Made by a program: the position numbers and the translations under genes. This document shows, in pieces, positions 11,143-23,228 of a stretch of DNA of 64,000 bases (position 1 is its first letter; each line of letters starts with the position of its first letter). Under the pieces are notes generated by a model, which saw only the letters and a list, made by a program, of their open reading frames with translations, was not told where the DNA came from and did no database searches. The stretch spans positions 57,043,301 to 57,107,300 of the forward strand of contig CP136061.1 of assembly GCA_032622095.1 (NCBI GenBank), in the 5' to 3' direction. Source of the stretch: Siphonodentalium dalli (Eukaryota > Mollusca > Scaphopoda > Gadilida > Siphonodentaliidae).

Positions 11143-11370
11143 TGTTACGCCAGCTTTTAAAGTAACTGACCACTTTTGAAGTAGGTCTCCGCTTTTGAAG
11201 TAAAAATCGCAAGCTTTTGAAGTACCTCACCACTTTTGTAATAAAATCGCCAGCTTTTGTAGTAAAGTTATGTGTCCGCTTTTGTAGTAAAAAACGCCAG
11301 CTTTTGTAGTACAAAAACCATGTCTCCACTTTTGTAATAACAAAATTACAGCCTTTGAAGTAAACGCTCA
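11143..11370. repeat. Terminal short-repeat array, copy C left arm
   Basis: Units of the 'gccagcttttgaagta' and 'ccacttttgtaataaa' type run from the terminus to the hinge 'gggcgctggacgattttcatgac' near 11384-11408. Confidence 0.8.
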
Positions 11371-11439
11371 ATACATTTTTACGGGCGCTGGACGATTTTC
11401 ATGACAAAGTCAACCGATAATCCATAGCGGCTATCGCCC

Positions 11440-11822
11440 ATACGAGTGTGACATATGGCCGAAAGAATTTGGAGAGTCCGGTTCCCTGACAAAAGAATCC
11501 ACACCTGTAGTCGACCATTCGAGTGTGACGTGTGTCCAATAGCTTTCAGTCATACCAGCACAAGATAATCCATAGTCGATCGCCCATACAAGTGTGACGT
11601 GTACCAGAATGCATTTAGTGAGTCCGGTTCCCTGCCTAAGCATATGAGAACACACATAGGTGATCAATCATACGAGTATGTAAGATTGTTCCCAGTCAGT
11701 CTGACAACCCACACTGGTGAACGCCCTTACAAGTGCGACATTTGTCAGAAGAAATTCGATGTGACATTGAGTCAGACAAGACTTATGATAATCCACCGGA
11801 TGTGTGTCCGCCCAGTAACATG
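11440..11822 (+). pseudogene. C2H2 zinc-finger remnant, copy C left arm (best preserved)
   Basis: This copy retains the clearest finger signature. CDVYQNAFSESGSLPKHMRTH comes from 11597 onward. HTGERPYKCDICQKKF follows near 11712-11760 with an intact CxxC and the classical TGERPYKC linker. The matching His pair afterwards is disturbed (LMIIHRMC). The copy shows that the arms derive from a bona fide C2H2 gene. It reads inward from the element end. There is no complete open gene. Confidence 0.75.
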
Positions 11823-12192
11823 ACACCATATATATTTTCTCGAAATTAGGTGATGTATTAGTTCCAACGGAAAATAGTTGGTATATTTGGCCTCACTTTG
11901 TACGGCGATATTAATTGCATATTCATACCCTCGAAATTAGGTGACTGAAACGACGCGTTAGGGCCAGCAGAAAATGTTTGGTTTATTAGACTCGTCTCTG
12001 GAAGGCGACATTAACGACAAATTTCGACCATAACCGAAGTATTAGAACTACCTCAAACGTGGCCGGCTACTTCAAGAAACGGGGGCCAGTTATGTGTTAT
12101 GTGGAGACCGTTGGATTCACATATCCTCTGATGATTGAGTATATAAAATAATGGATTCGATGGCATTATGTCGCTGCACATGGAAAAGTTAA

Positions 12193-13600
12193 GAGGGAGG
12201 TAAAGTGGAAAATTTATTATTTTTCTCCCATAGGGTTTCCATGTTAAAAATTTGAGACAAAATCCTGACTTTATAAATTTTACTACAGAATCTATGAATG
12301 TACCTTCGTGTAATTCCTGATTCCATCTAGTGACAAGGCGTCGTCGATTTTCGAAAAACGTACCCATTATCGAAATATCACACTTCAAAAAACTTTACGA
12401 ACGACAGAAATTGGGGAAATTATGTCCGCCATTGGTGGAGTTATCGTTCCTGTGTTGAGAAATGTGCTTATTTTACAATGTTGAAAATCAAACGAACTGA
12501 CTGTTGTGACAACACAGGGTCCATAACACAATTGGATAATCGTTTGTTGCGTAACACTGTATTGTTTTCATAAGCTATCGCGCCATCGATTACTTACAGT
12601 CGGCATCAAGTTTTACGAAAAATCTCGCAGGAATTTCGACGTAAACATAACAAACTATGCAATAAACATATCACTCCGCCGAAATAGTTCGGAATATATA
12701 TATACGATATTAAGTAATAATATCACATAATACGTAATATTAATGTCAAATACTTACACCGTATGGCAGAAAAATTACACCTGGCTATTATTAAATGTTG
12801 ATATCATCTTTCTTGTATGGTTTACAATACCGACCGCGTGGTTGAAATTTGGCGTAGTTACACCTAACGTGGTTGTTGGGCGACTTCCGCCTTCCTGGTA
12901 AATTCTCCCCGCGAAATAAACATCAATCTAATAAATTGTCAACGTTTGACCGGTAAGGAATCAATATATTGATACAACATAGTATATACGTGTGTGTTGG
13001 ATACATCAATAAGTTATTGACGATCGCTTTATTGATTGACACGTACAGCTGAAGATTACAAAGGGAATTTCTTGTTTATTTTCAGCCGAAATCGAAACTC
13101 ACGAAGATAGGTAAACAGGAAGTATGAAAAGCTATTTCGCTGTGCATGGTATTTGGGACTGTACATTTTTGCATACATGTATTTTTGATAGTAAAGTGCT
13201 GCTCCATAGTTTTCTGAAATAGTTCTTGCAAATGGCTGTCTTTTTGGGCGGTTTGTTTACATATATTAAGTTAAAATTTCTGGAGTTTTAGGTTTGAAAC
13301 TAGGAAATCCGCTACGCGTTGTCACTGCATGGGAGTATTAGCTACATGTTGATACCTCCTGTTGGCTATTTGATATTCTTACCAGTGAGTATTTTCATCT
13401 AAAAAAAATTGTGTTGTTTTGACGTTCAAATGCATCTTTTTCGGAATGACAAATTTATTGCTTTATCCGATGTACTTAATCTTGGACTATTGTAGTATGT
13501 CTATGAACAAATATATTTTAAATTTTTTGGTCTTTTAAAACAAAAATACATGAATTTCAACCGGTCCCCATTTCTGGAATTGTGCCACTTTACCTCCCTC
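12193..13600. mobile_element. TTAA-flanked element with TIR GAGGGAGGTAAAGTGG
   Basis: The element begins GAGGGAGGTAAAGTGG at 12193 and ends with its reverse complement at 13600. TTAA is at 12189-12192 and 13601-13604. It is 1408 bp long with no recognisable ORF, so it is a non-autonomous TTAA-specific element (piggyBac- or Kolobok-like by target site). The homologous arm of copy B at about 4625-4640 has an uninterrupted 'aaagttaaactttc', which is the empty site. Confidence 0.85.
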
Positions 13601-13604
13601 TTAA

Positions 13605-15437
13605 GGGTATCCTAAACGTGACAAAGATGGCCGAATGAGTTTTTATACCCCTCTCTCCGATAAATGCCAGCCATTGCAAGACTATGTTTCCAATTTACAT
13701 GAAATTTCACAAGGATATAGGAATATGATTGAACAATTTTTTGGCATCACATCCATATTTTTAAAAGATATATTTGACTGAGAAAATTAACTGGAAAGTG
13801 AGCGAAGAAGTCAAAACTAATAAAAGCAAACAGTTATAATTATTGTGGCATCCTATAGATTAGGATTCCATGATGAGGAGAGGGACCATCATTTTATAAA
13901 ATAACTCACTATTTTAGCTACAAATCCATTGAGTTGAAGGCACCCTCCATCAGTTGAACACAAATATGTGGCCATTTGCTTTTTGGGACTATTTTTTGGT
14001 ATGGGAAGCCAAGTTGGCAATGATGTGAGCTGGATCATAAGGATGTATAAGGCTGTCTATGTTGCCCCTATTTCAACAATACATCATGCACAATTGATAC
14101 TGTATAACATATTTAAACAAAAAAATACACTGTAAGCTATATTTCCAACATTCCCTACGAAAATCAGATGCATCATATTTTGTGATACTGGTGCATTTTG
14201 ACACAAATGGCCTGGCATACATTCATACTTCAGAGATTTTCTAACAGAAATTACCCCAGACAGTTGAAAAACAACATCAAGAAGCTAGCATATATTGTAA
14301 TTTGCTACAATTCTAGTTTAATTACCCCTAATATTGTTTAAAAAAAATATTTTGAACTCATTTACTCAGCCATTAAAACGAAACCAAAACGAGATTTCGA
14401 CATGTTTTTGTTTTTCTGAGAAAGTTGATCAAACAATACAACAGCCCTAAAAAATAACTTGGATGACCGATTGCGCAGTTATCTATACCTGCATTAATTA
14501 CATTTGTTGTGGATTATGTCCGCTGTGTATGATGCGTGTAACCTTGTTTTGATTGCTTTTAATAAGAATAGTTTGCATCTGCAAAGAGGGAAACTCGTGC
14601 AACACTAAAAATAGATTTGGGAAAGACCGGGAATCCGTACCCTCTAACAAAATAATACTTGATAGATATACACATTATTTAATAAATTCTGTTTATATAT
14701 GAATACCGTGTTTTTGGATGTTAATCTAATGCATATTCCGGTGTTTTGCCATGTTTAACAACAAAAATTATTTAAAGAGTGAATTATTTCATACTTGTGA
14801 GAAATTTCGTTCGGAGGGTATTCCAAGTTTTTAGTCACGTGATGTTTACAATCCATTTTGTCAAAGTTTGCCTTCAAATATCTTTTTTCTAGGAAATTGT
14901 CATTTAAATCAGCGATATTCTAAGGTTAGTTTTGGTCATAAAGTACTTAAGTAGGCTAATTAGTGGTGACTATATATTCTCAGATTTTACTATCTGTTAA
15001 CTACAAATTGAAGTTCCCTATTTTTCGAGTGTTGTTGTGGATTTCGCATATCGAGCGGATACGACCACATTTTACAAGGTGAATTTCTGACACAAGAAAC
15101 ATTATAATGAAAAAGCAAGGTCCCTCTCAATATATTGGAATATCAAAGCATCTATCGGTAAACTATTATAGTAAAAACATGCAGTAATTTTACAGATATG
15201 AGTACTGTAAGAAAGTGTAAAATTTAAAACAACAATTGTTTCATAATTATTTTTATATAGATTCCTGTGAGATGGGACAACATTTTACATTTCAAAATGA
15301 TCTATGTTTTATACTTATAATATTGTATTGGTTCATTTTGGCCATTTTGCAAACCTAATAGTGAATTCGAGCTCATTGTTTTATACATTTTCGGCTATAT
15401 TGGAAGAAATTTCAACTCTGTCACGTTTAGGATACCC
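13605..15437. mobile_element. TTAA-flanked element with TIR GGGTATCCTAAACGTGACA
   Basis: The element begins GGGTATCCTAAACGTGACA at 13605 and ends with the inverse at 15437. TTAA is at 13601-13604 and 15438-15441. It is 1833 bp long and AT-rich, with no gene recognised. It shares its left TTAA with the right TTAA of the preceding element, so one inserted into the other's target duplication. After it, copy C's arm resumes at 'acttcaaagtctcaatg'. Confidence 0.85.
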
Positions 15438-15542
15438 TTAAACTTCAAAGTCTCAATGTTCGTGGTGCCAGAAGGTTCAGTCTCCTTTCAAAATGTATTC
15501 AACACAATATTCGAATACAACTAATTTTATTGGCAATTGTCA

Positions 15543-16200
15543 GGCGTCGGACCTGCAAAACCTCAGTTGGAGTTGGGAGTTGGAGTTGGGTTGGGTCGGA
15601 TCCCCAACTTAAGAAGCTGATCGAAGCTCTCCAACACCTGCTAGATTAGCAATATTCAAATACGATAACCACAGAGACCAGTTGGCGAAGATTGAGTAAC
15701 CACATAGTTATTCAAAGAAGGTGGCTGGCGAAGATTGAGTAACCATAGAGTTACTCAAAGAAGACGATTGAAAAAGACGGTAACCACAGAGACCAGTTGG
15801 CGAAGATTGAGTAACCACAGAGTTACTCAAAGAAGACGACGACCAAGTAACCTAATTTTCAAGATTTACTGTTTCTTTAATAAATATATAAACTTCAAAC
15901 CCGAGTTTGGTGTAATTGCAATGGTCACAAGTTGACTTCTTGCATTACCCTATCACCTTGGTAAACCGGTTTCCCTATTTCCCCCAAAATAGGGTGGTGG
16001 CAGCATATTTAGCAGTTAGAATTTGACGGAAGTCACATACCTGGCCCAATGTAACCCCTTGCACACAGGCGGCCTAACGTGCATTAACATTAATTATAGA
16101 CACCGCGCTTTGAGCACGTAGGGATTCCGGTGGTATCACCCACTCGGTGTCCGCTACCATTGTGCATCTCGATTACCACCCCTGCGTGTTACAAAAGTTT
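15543..16200. mobile_element. Unclassified insert in copy C, with internal tandem repeat
   Basis: Copy C's arm breaks after 'ggcaattgtcaggc' (compare about 4520-4545) and core homology to copy B resumes near 16205. The insert contains about three copies of 'gcgaagattgagtaaccacagagttactcaaagaag' (15665-15850), an 'aataaatatataaac' motif, and 'agggtggtggcagcat' at about 15990. The last two resemble the end of an LTR followed by a primer-binding-site-like region, but no matching second LTR is seen. The LTR reading is weak. Confidence 0.35.
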
Positions 16201-16639
16201 GTAATTTAGTTTGTAATTCCAGGAACCATTATCTCTCACTATTAAAGTGTCCAAAGGAGATTGTATTTCAGTTGTAAATTGAATGAACATCTATGACCTA
16301 TTATTCTATAGCACGTGCATGATAATATTATTCTAACTGGGACAATGACTCAGAAATTATGCAGAATCGGTGTGTCTTGTCGTGTGGCATTCTTAATCAC
16401 CGACATCTGGACTTTCGTCCTTTGTTTCATAGTTGGCCAATCAGAATGAACCACGTTAAGAAAATGGACTTATTTATCATTATTAATAATCGACTATAAA
16501 ATTATAAAAAGGAGACTGAACCTTTTGGCACCACGAACATTGCGAGTTGAAAGTTTGGCATAGTACTGTTCTTCCAAAGACGAAGACAAATAGACCAATT
16601 ATTTTCCATTGGAACTGATACATCTGTCACGTCACCCAA

Positions 16640-17120
16640 TTTTGAGAAATTATACATCTTGCCATGTTACTGGACTGACAGAACGTCTTCAGACACACAT
16701 CTTGTCATCAGCGTGGATTCTCTTATGTATTGTCAGACTCGCGGTCACGCCGAACTTCTTCTAACAAACGTCGCACCTGTAAGGTCGTTCACCAGTGTGG
16801 ATTGTCATGTTGCTGGACTGACTGGGAACAACCTTACATACTCGTATGATTGATCACCTATGTGTGTTCTCATGTGCTTAGGCAGGGAACCGGACTCACT
16901 AAATGCCTTCTGGTACACGTCACACGTGTATGGGCGATTGACTATGTGAATTCTCTTGTGTTGGTATGACAGAAAGCTATTCGAACCACGTCACACTCGT
17001 GTGGTCGATTACCGGTGTGGATTATTTTGTCACGGAACCGGACTCATTAAATATATTCGGTCACAAATCACACTCGTATGGGCGATAGCCCCTGTGGATT
17101 ATCGGGTTGACTTTGTCATG
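16640..17120 (-). pseudogene. C2H2 zinc-finger remnant, copy C right arm
   Basis: The mirror of the left arm, read on the - strand from the hinge near 17100. It shows an RPYTCDVYQKAF-like phrase around 16920-16950, a KHMRTHIGDQSYEYVRLFPV block around 16810-16880, and a further degenerate finger outward to 16660. There are frame breaks and CDVY as elsewhere. Confidence 0.65.
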
Positions 17121-17154
17121 AAAATCGTCCAGCTCCCGCAAAATTTATTGAGTC

Positions 17155-17382
17155 AGTTTACTTCAAAGCTGTATAGTAGTTTTGTTATTACAAAAGTGGA
17201 GACATGTTTTTTTTTACTACAAAAGCTGGCGCTTTTTACTACAAAAGCTGAGACCTCACTTTACTATAAAAGTTGGCGATTTTATTACAAAAGTGGTGAG
17301 GTACTTCAAAAGCTGGCGATTTTTACTTCAAAATTGGACACCTACTTCAAAAGTGGTCATTACTTCAAAAGCTGGCGTAACA
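17155..17382. repeat. Terminal short-repeat array, copy C right arm
   Basis: Inverse of the left array, with 'ttactacaaaagctggcg' and 'ttattacaaaagtggtgaggtac' units ending in GCTGGCGTAACA at 17382. Confidence 0.8.
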
Positions 17383-17760
17383 GTTAACCCTGTGACTATT
17401 CTACCAGCATCAATGTGAAGACGGCCCATCTTCTTTAAAAGTTTGTCAGGGGCGTTGTCCCAGACTACATCACCATAGTCCATCAATGGGAGAATATAAA
17501 TTTTAAACATAATTTCAAGTGTTTTGCGTTTGACTTTAAACTTGAGTTTACGTAGCTGCGGTAGGCGACTTGCGATTATGTTACAAATCTCCGTGATATG
17601 TGAGTCCCAACTAAGATTTGATTGAATCGATACCCCAAGATGTTTATGACTAGAGACTTGTTCTATAGGATATTCGTCTAGTTTCAAATCTAGGTTATTG
17701 GTGTTGGGTGTTAGAAAACAGCAACGACTTGGACCACTTGGTTTTGGTTGCATTAACTCG
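17383..17760 (-). pseudogene. Non-LTR retrotransposon fragment, RT thumb region
   Basis: From 17753 downward on the - strand the frame reads a Pro/Ser-rich start, then KHLGVSIQSNLSWDSHITEI, then a KRKTLEIMFKIYILPLMDYG block and GRLHIDAGRIVTG. The 'KHLGV-I---L-W--HI' motif is diagnostic of the region after the catalytic YADD in LINE reverse transcriptases. The palm is missing, so the copy is 5' truncated near 17760-17810. It joins in frame to the segment at 11136-10441 once copy C is removed. Confidence 0.8.
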
Positions 17761-18137
17761 GAGATGTTATAATGGTATTAGTTTTTCAAAATTTTTAATT
17801 AAAAAAAAAAAAATTGGTTTTGTTAAATTGAGCAAGGAATTCAATCTAAAAATATATATTAAAACAATATATATAAATAAAAAATGCTTCAATCATCAAA
17901 ATGGGGAGCATCTCACTTTGCCGACGGCTATTGTTTCCGGGGTACCTACACGAGGTGTCAATAATCCCTTACTTCAATCATTTGCCGCTTATAGTATATT
18001 CCTCTTTTCTTCTGGGGTTTTAATGGCTTGTCCTCTCTTTTTGTAGGTTTTTAATGATTTGTCAATTTGGGAACTTGGGTGTTGGAACCTTTGGTGCTGA
18101 TTCAATGTTGATATCAGGAAATAATCTGTGTCATGTT
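17761..18137. other. AT-rich flank, no gene seen
   Basis: It contains a poly-A run (17797-17812) near the 5' truncation point of the LINE. No conserved coding is seen. Confidence 0.4.
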
Positions 18138-18490
18138 TTATTTATTTATTTATTCAAAATAATTAATAAAATACATACAAGAAGATAACAAACATATAAC
18201 AAATACACGACAATACTTTAACAAAAAGCTTGAAACTGAATATAAATGCGTGAACTGCAATGGAAATCATCCAACCAAAATTTAATTTAGAACTAATTTA
18301 GCGATTGGATCTAAGTATTCTACAATGTCGATCTCGTTTTCACTGAATATTCTCTTGAAATGTCTAAGAGACGCGTTGACCGCCCGATATATAGGCTCTG
18401 TCTATGAGCAAAATGTGTGCAAAGTCCCACAAAGGGGGCCACAGATATATCCGACGCTGAATATAGGCTCCCAAAGGGAGCCTGTTTAAT
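18138..18490 (-). mobile_element. Probable LINE 3' end with (TAAA)n tail
   Basis: Read on the - strand, it ends in '...attttgaataaataaataaataaa', a microsatellite tail typical of CR1/L2-like LINE 3' ends. Upstream is a short open stretch (RLLDISREYSVKTRSTL) and the phrase 'ggctccctttgggagcc', a possible 3' stem. Assignment is tentative. Confidence 0.4.
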
Positions 18491-18841
18491 CTAGTTTAGT
18501 ATAATAGAAGTAAGTTGCCCCAGTAGACTAACACAAGTGGTATGGAATATACTAGATAATGGGCTGGTTGACAGACTAATCAGAATATAGTTAGAAATTA
18601 TGAAAGTGTGTGTATCCTGCACAATGACCTTGGATTACAGATGATCAGGAATTTATAAAACATTTTTTTTTTCAATTAAAACAGCTTCTGAAACAGGTTA
18701 AACTGTTATTTGAACTAATTGAGGTCATTCCCAGTCATAAGAGTGATATCAGTAGAGTTTTATGCGATTTTAGACCAATTGTAGTGAAATTTGCGGGGTG
18801 GGTGTAAACAAATATTGAGTAAAATATTATTTTGTTTGCAG
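18491..18841. other. No gene seen
   Basis: Single-copy-looking AT-rich DNA leading to a pyrimidine tract and 'tttgtttgcag' at about 18831-18841. Confidence 0.4.
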
Positions 18842-18914
18842 GTTTGGGAGTGGTGGCTCCCCGAAAATTCCAGATGCAATTTTTTTACTACCCACCCACT
18901 GGTCCTACACTAGA
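18842..18914 (+). other. Candidate isolated internal exon
   Basis: A 73-bp segment sits between a good acceptor (tattttgtttgcag) and a strong donor (gag|gtaagtgg). It reads GLGVVAPRKFQMQFFYYPP followed by TGPTLE without a stop. I do not recognise the protein. No neighbouring exon could be linked, so this could be chance. Confidence 0.25.
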
Positions 18915-20440
18915 GGTAAGTGGTACAGTTTCTGTTAATTGCAAATGTATCAGAGGATTAATGAGATCGAACAACTTTGTCGTTTCGCGAGAGTATTTTT
19001 TTAGCAAGATGTCGTGAACCGATAGTAAATTATAATTTTTCACATGGTGTCTGAAACCTTCCAACTTATAATAAATTCCAACCAGGACACCCCATACTAT
19101 TGGAAATGTTATGACCGACGACGAGAATATGAAAATATTCAATCCACGTTTGGCTAGATATTGGTTGTGAGTTGAATTAGTTCATAATAGGTGTGGATGT
19201 TACCTAGGTGAATCACATTTAGATTTGTTCAAATGAGGTCACTGGGTCAAATATTTGCGAAGCCAGGACCATAACTCTTTCCCTCCATAGTAATTATTAA
19301 AACGACTTCTCATGTACATGTACCACCAGATCGAATGGTTCCTTGTGTGACTGAGGTTAATATGTGTTCATATTAGGTCACTGGGTCCAATGTGAGCGGA
19401 ACCAGGGACATAACTCTAAAAAAATGTTTTTTGTTAGATTTAACTTCTCGCTCAATTGAAAAAAGACATTATTTTTTTTTTATATTTAAATGTGTATATG
19501 TACCCCTGTTACAAATGTTCTTTCACATTCCTAATGCCACAATATTATTTGAGAAGTCATCTCTTTCACTAACAATATAAAGGTTGTCTGCCTGTCATTC
19601 TCTCTAATGTCTTCTGTGTATGAAATGAATATTATCTGACAACCGTTGATAAACAAATCACAGATGTGTATTTGTGTCATTCCTTTCAATTTAAATTAGA
19701 TTAATTCCCATGTGCCCTATTCTATGCAGTTGTCCAGGCAAGTGTGTATATAGGCTATTGATTTCTATTCATCTATGATAATGATGTGTCTTATTTATTA
19801 TGCTGATGATTTAAAGGAACAATTATCAGAGGTGCCATGTTGATAACCCTCCATTAATTTTGTAACTTATTTTAATTAAAATTAACTCACTTCAACTTCT
19901 ATAATATACCATTTGATTTACATTTAGTTCAAATAACACTCCCACACCCACTCTGTTTATGCTATGAATTTTATGTTTGGTACTTGTATATAGATTCCTA
20001 TATTACATGTAATAATTTTGATATATACCGGTATTATCAGTAAGGTTTTGATAACTTTCCAACAGTTGGAGATCTTGAAGTACCAGTTGTAATTTAGTTT
20101 GGTCCAGTTGGGAGGTAATGGGCAATGGTCTATTGGGGGAGGGTGGATGTGCAGTTAGAAATTTCAAGGTGGACACCCCCATACCCCCTCCCACTGTTCA
20201 ACAAAGACCCTCTACCTGTGTCCTTGTTTAGAACTACTTGTTTCAACGTGAGTTGACAAGTACTGACTATTGTAGTTTTCAGAGTCCCAGTCTTCTTCGC
20301 CTTTACAGTCTGGTGAGCGACCGACAGTCATTGACTGTCTTGTTATGTGTACCCATAGTATGGTACACATATCGTCGACGTCCGGATTGACAACTCGTCG
20401 TTCATCGATCCGTCTCTCCGTCCGTCTGTCGGTAGATACT
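18915..20440. other. Non-coding stretch, no gene seen
   Basis: AT-rich, with no repeat or coding pattern that could be supported. It ends in a CCGTCCGTCTG-type run near 20400. Confidence 0.4.
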
Positions 20441-20725
20441 TTACGCATGGTGCGATATAAACTCAAACATTTTCTATCCGATCAGAAAAAAAATTTGTAT
20501 ACAAGTTTCTCATCCCAAAATACAGACTGAGGTCGAATGTGAGTTTGATCCGATTTTTTTTTACTGAGTTATGGCCCTTTTTCGACTTAAAATTCACGCA
20601 TGCTGCGATGAATCAAACATTTTTTTTTATCTGATCGGCGTGAGTTTCTCAGCCCAAAATACATATCGAGTTCGACTATGAGTTTGATCTGATTTTTTTT
20701 TATAACGGAGTTATGTCCCTTTTTC
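20441..20725. repeat. Diverged tandem duplication (about 150 bp)
   Basis: The block 'atccgatcag...tttctcatcccaaaatacag...gagtttgatccgatttttttttactgagttatggccc' recurs at 20630-20720 as 'atctgatcgg...tttctcagcccaaaatacat...gagtttgatctg'. Confidence 0.6.
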
Positions 20726-20816
20726 AACAAAAAAAATATTATTTGGTTAATTTGTTTTTATATTCAACTCCTTGCTCAATTTATTATCAAAAACATTTAA
20801 TTTTTTTTAAATTATT

Positions 20817-21360
20817 TTCTCTTCATATTACAATTTTGAAATAGTTTTGTAGTGTATAAAATAATAAATATGAATTGAAGACCCATGTCCGGAAACGCTT
20901 CTATCAATTAATATTGATTTTATTTTGAATAATTTATTATAAAATGAGATGATAAAATAAATTAAAATGAGATACTTTATTGTTCTATTTTAGATACCAT
21001 ATATCGATAGAGATCATTATGGTGTCCCCATAGCTTCGCGCTGAACGTCAAATATCCCAGATTGATTGTTTGTATTGTTTTATTCCATAGTTGTATGCGA
21101 TGTTTATTCGTGACACACTTACGCAATCAATTTCTGGTCTCTGCTAACAGTAACCACTATTGTTCGCTAGCTAAACAAACACTCGTTTTAGACCAGAAAA
21201 TATTCGAAATGTAATCAATATTAATCTATAGAAGCATTTCCGGACAGGGGCCGGGTCTTCGATTCATGTCTAATATTTTATACCCCGGTGACTATGGTCT
21301 TAGATTCATGTCTAATATTTTATACCCCGTTAACTATATAGCACATGTTTACAAAGAGAT
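20817..21360. mobile_element. MITE, AGGTGGATTATCTCTTT family, degraded copy
   Basis: It shares its whole internal sequence with 21451-21970 and 54780-55300: 'tgtccggaaacgcttctatcaatta', 'cccagattgattg', 'atttctggtctctgctaacagtaac', 'gaccagaaaatattcgaaat' and a terminal 'gtttacaaagagata'. The outer TIR ends are eroded. Confidence 0.65.
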
Positions 21361-21450
21361 AGACCAGCATTAATCATCTTCTCGAGAACCAGCGAGCTGA
21401 TTAATCTGACATGGCATCAAGGGGCTTGATATTTAGATATTAACTCTTAA

Positions 21451-21970
21451 AAGGTGGATTATCTCTTTAAATAACAAATTTGAAATAGTTGCATGGGTAT
21501 AAAATAATAGATATGAACTGAAGACCCCTGTCCAGAGAGGCTTCTATCAATTGATATTGATTTTATTTCGAATATTTTATTGGGACCCTTTATTTGTCTA
21601 TTCTTAGAACAGACCATACGGGTGATACCATATATCGACAGAGAGCATTAGGCTGTTCCCATGGCTACGTACCGAACGTCAAATGTCCCAGATTGATTGG
21701 TTGTATTGTTTTATTCCATAGTTATAGGCGATAGTGAGTATAATTAATGTTTATTTGTGACAAAATTACACCATAAAATTTCTGGTCTCTGTTAACAGTA
21801 ACAACTATTGTTCGTTAGCTAATCAACCACAACTTTTTAGACCAGAAAATATTCGAAATAAAATGAATATTAATCGATAGAAGCATTTCCGGACAGGAAT
21901 CTTCGATTCAGATCTAATATTTTATACCCCGGTAACTAGATAATACATGTTTACAAAGAGATAATCCACC
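21451..21970. mobile_element. MITE, AGGTGGATTATCTCTTT family
   Basis: The left end AAGGTGGATTATCTCTTT follows TTAA (21447-21450). The right end is the inverse, ending at 21970, and its TTAA has decayed to 'tataa'. Inner subterminal inverted repeats include 'tctatcaattgatattgattttatttcgaat' on both sides. It is about 520 bp and non-coding. Confidence 0.75.
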
Positions 21971-23228
21971 TATAATTCCCACCCACCCTGTAAATACATG
22001 CTACCAATATCAAACTTAAATATTGGCTAGCCAATATGAATTATATGTACCTTACAGGAACCATTTGGAGACCAAGCATTGGTTAAAGTTACTGCAAAAT
22101 AATTAATTATTCTCAGTCTCCACTGCCTCAGAGTAATACAATGATTCTATTATTTCAATGTATGTGGCATTAGATACATGCATGCTATAACTTAGATCAA
22201 GAGTATTTTGTATGTGTTCATATGGTATGCTTGAGTGAATTTTAGGGGCCACGGAGGGATCATAATATTAACATCGAGGGCTATGGAGTTTTCATGGATT
22301 CCATCTCGAGAACAGAAATCAATGCTTTTATATGTATGAAAAACATCTATTGAGTACTATAGAGAATTTGGGGCCGTTGTCAATTAATTATGTCAGTGGC
22401 TTCAGGGGGTTCTAAACAGGATGCAACAAAGGGTCATATAACACTAAATATATTAAGTACTTCAAAAATATTTTTCTCCAGTCCAAGATGGCAGATGTTG
22501 TTAATACCTGGTGTGGATTATTGCCATTAACCATATAGTTTCCAATTTGTTCATATTGCCATGGTTGATTGTATTTTAGGGGTCACAGAGCGCTTAGAAG
22601 ATTAACATGGAAGGTTAATGAATTTTAGCGTCCAAGATACTTGTAAAACATTGTAATGTGTGAAACCATTGAGGGCTACTCATTGTCTTTTATATGAAGT
22701 GTTGTAATCTATTTCGAGTTAGGGGTCATATGGGGTCAGTATCCTCCTCATATTATGGCTGTATAAATATTATACAGAGAACACTTTAATATTTGTATTA
22801 TGTAAATATTTTTCTTGAGAGCTATATATACTGACCACCTGGACTGTGTTCAGTTAATATATCAGGTTAGGAGTTCTAGGATATTCCAATACTAATGCAT
22901 TGGCACTACGAGTGCAAAATTGGTACTATATAGGACCCATAACTTCCAATAATTTCAAATAATTTGAGAATTTGAGTTAGTACGTACATTTGTCTATACA
23001 TGTACTTCTTTAGTACATAATGTTCAGTATACTCTGTAATTCAACATAAAATCTCTAGATAATGATTCCGATCATAGCTAATTATTATGGCCCAGGTATG
23101 GGTCGATCTCTCGTTTCCGCATCTACATGACAGTGTGTTAACATCCCAAGCTGCCCTTCACAGTAAACCCTCTTGTGGTGGCGCAGACTGTGGTCCACGC
23201 TCCTGTATTTATTCTGATGTGGTATGTA
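21971..23228. other. Non-coding stretch, no gene seen
   Basis: AT-rich. Short echoes such as 'taacatcgagggctatggag' (22270) and 'taacatggaaggttaatga' (22605) hint at old duplication. The last 130 bp (23095-23228) are more GC-rich and resume at 24626 after the TA element. Confidence 0.4.

Larger units (their letters stand above)
11143..17382. mobile_element. Foldback element copy C, complete, TSD GTTAAC, inserted in a LINE
   Basis: The element starts TGTTACGCCAGC at 11143 and ends GCTGGCGTAACA at 17382. GTTAAC flanks it at 11137-11142 and 17383-17388. Excising it and one TSD restores the LINE reading frame on the - strand through ...RIVTG-LT-RSVPDD.... The 6240 bp comprise a left arm (11143-12192 and 15442-15542), two nested TTAA elements, an unclassified insert (15543-16200), a core shared with copy B (16190-16515) and a right arm (16515-17382). 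Confidence 0.9.

Noticed and set aside
12053-12388. 111-residue open frame on the - strand at the copy C / TTAA element junction
   Set aside because: It crosses the transposon boundary at 12192, so it cannot be an old conserved gene.
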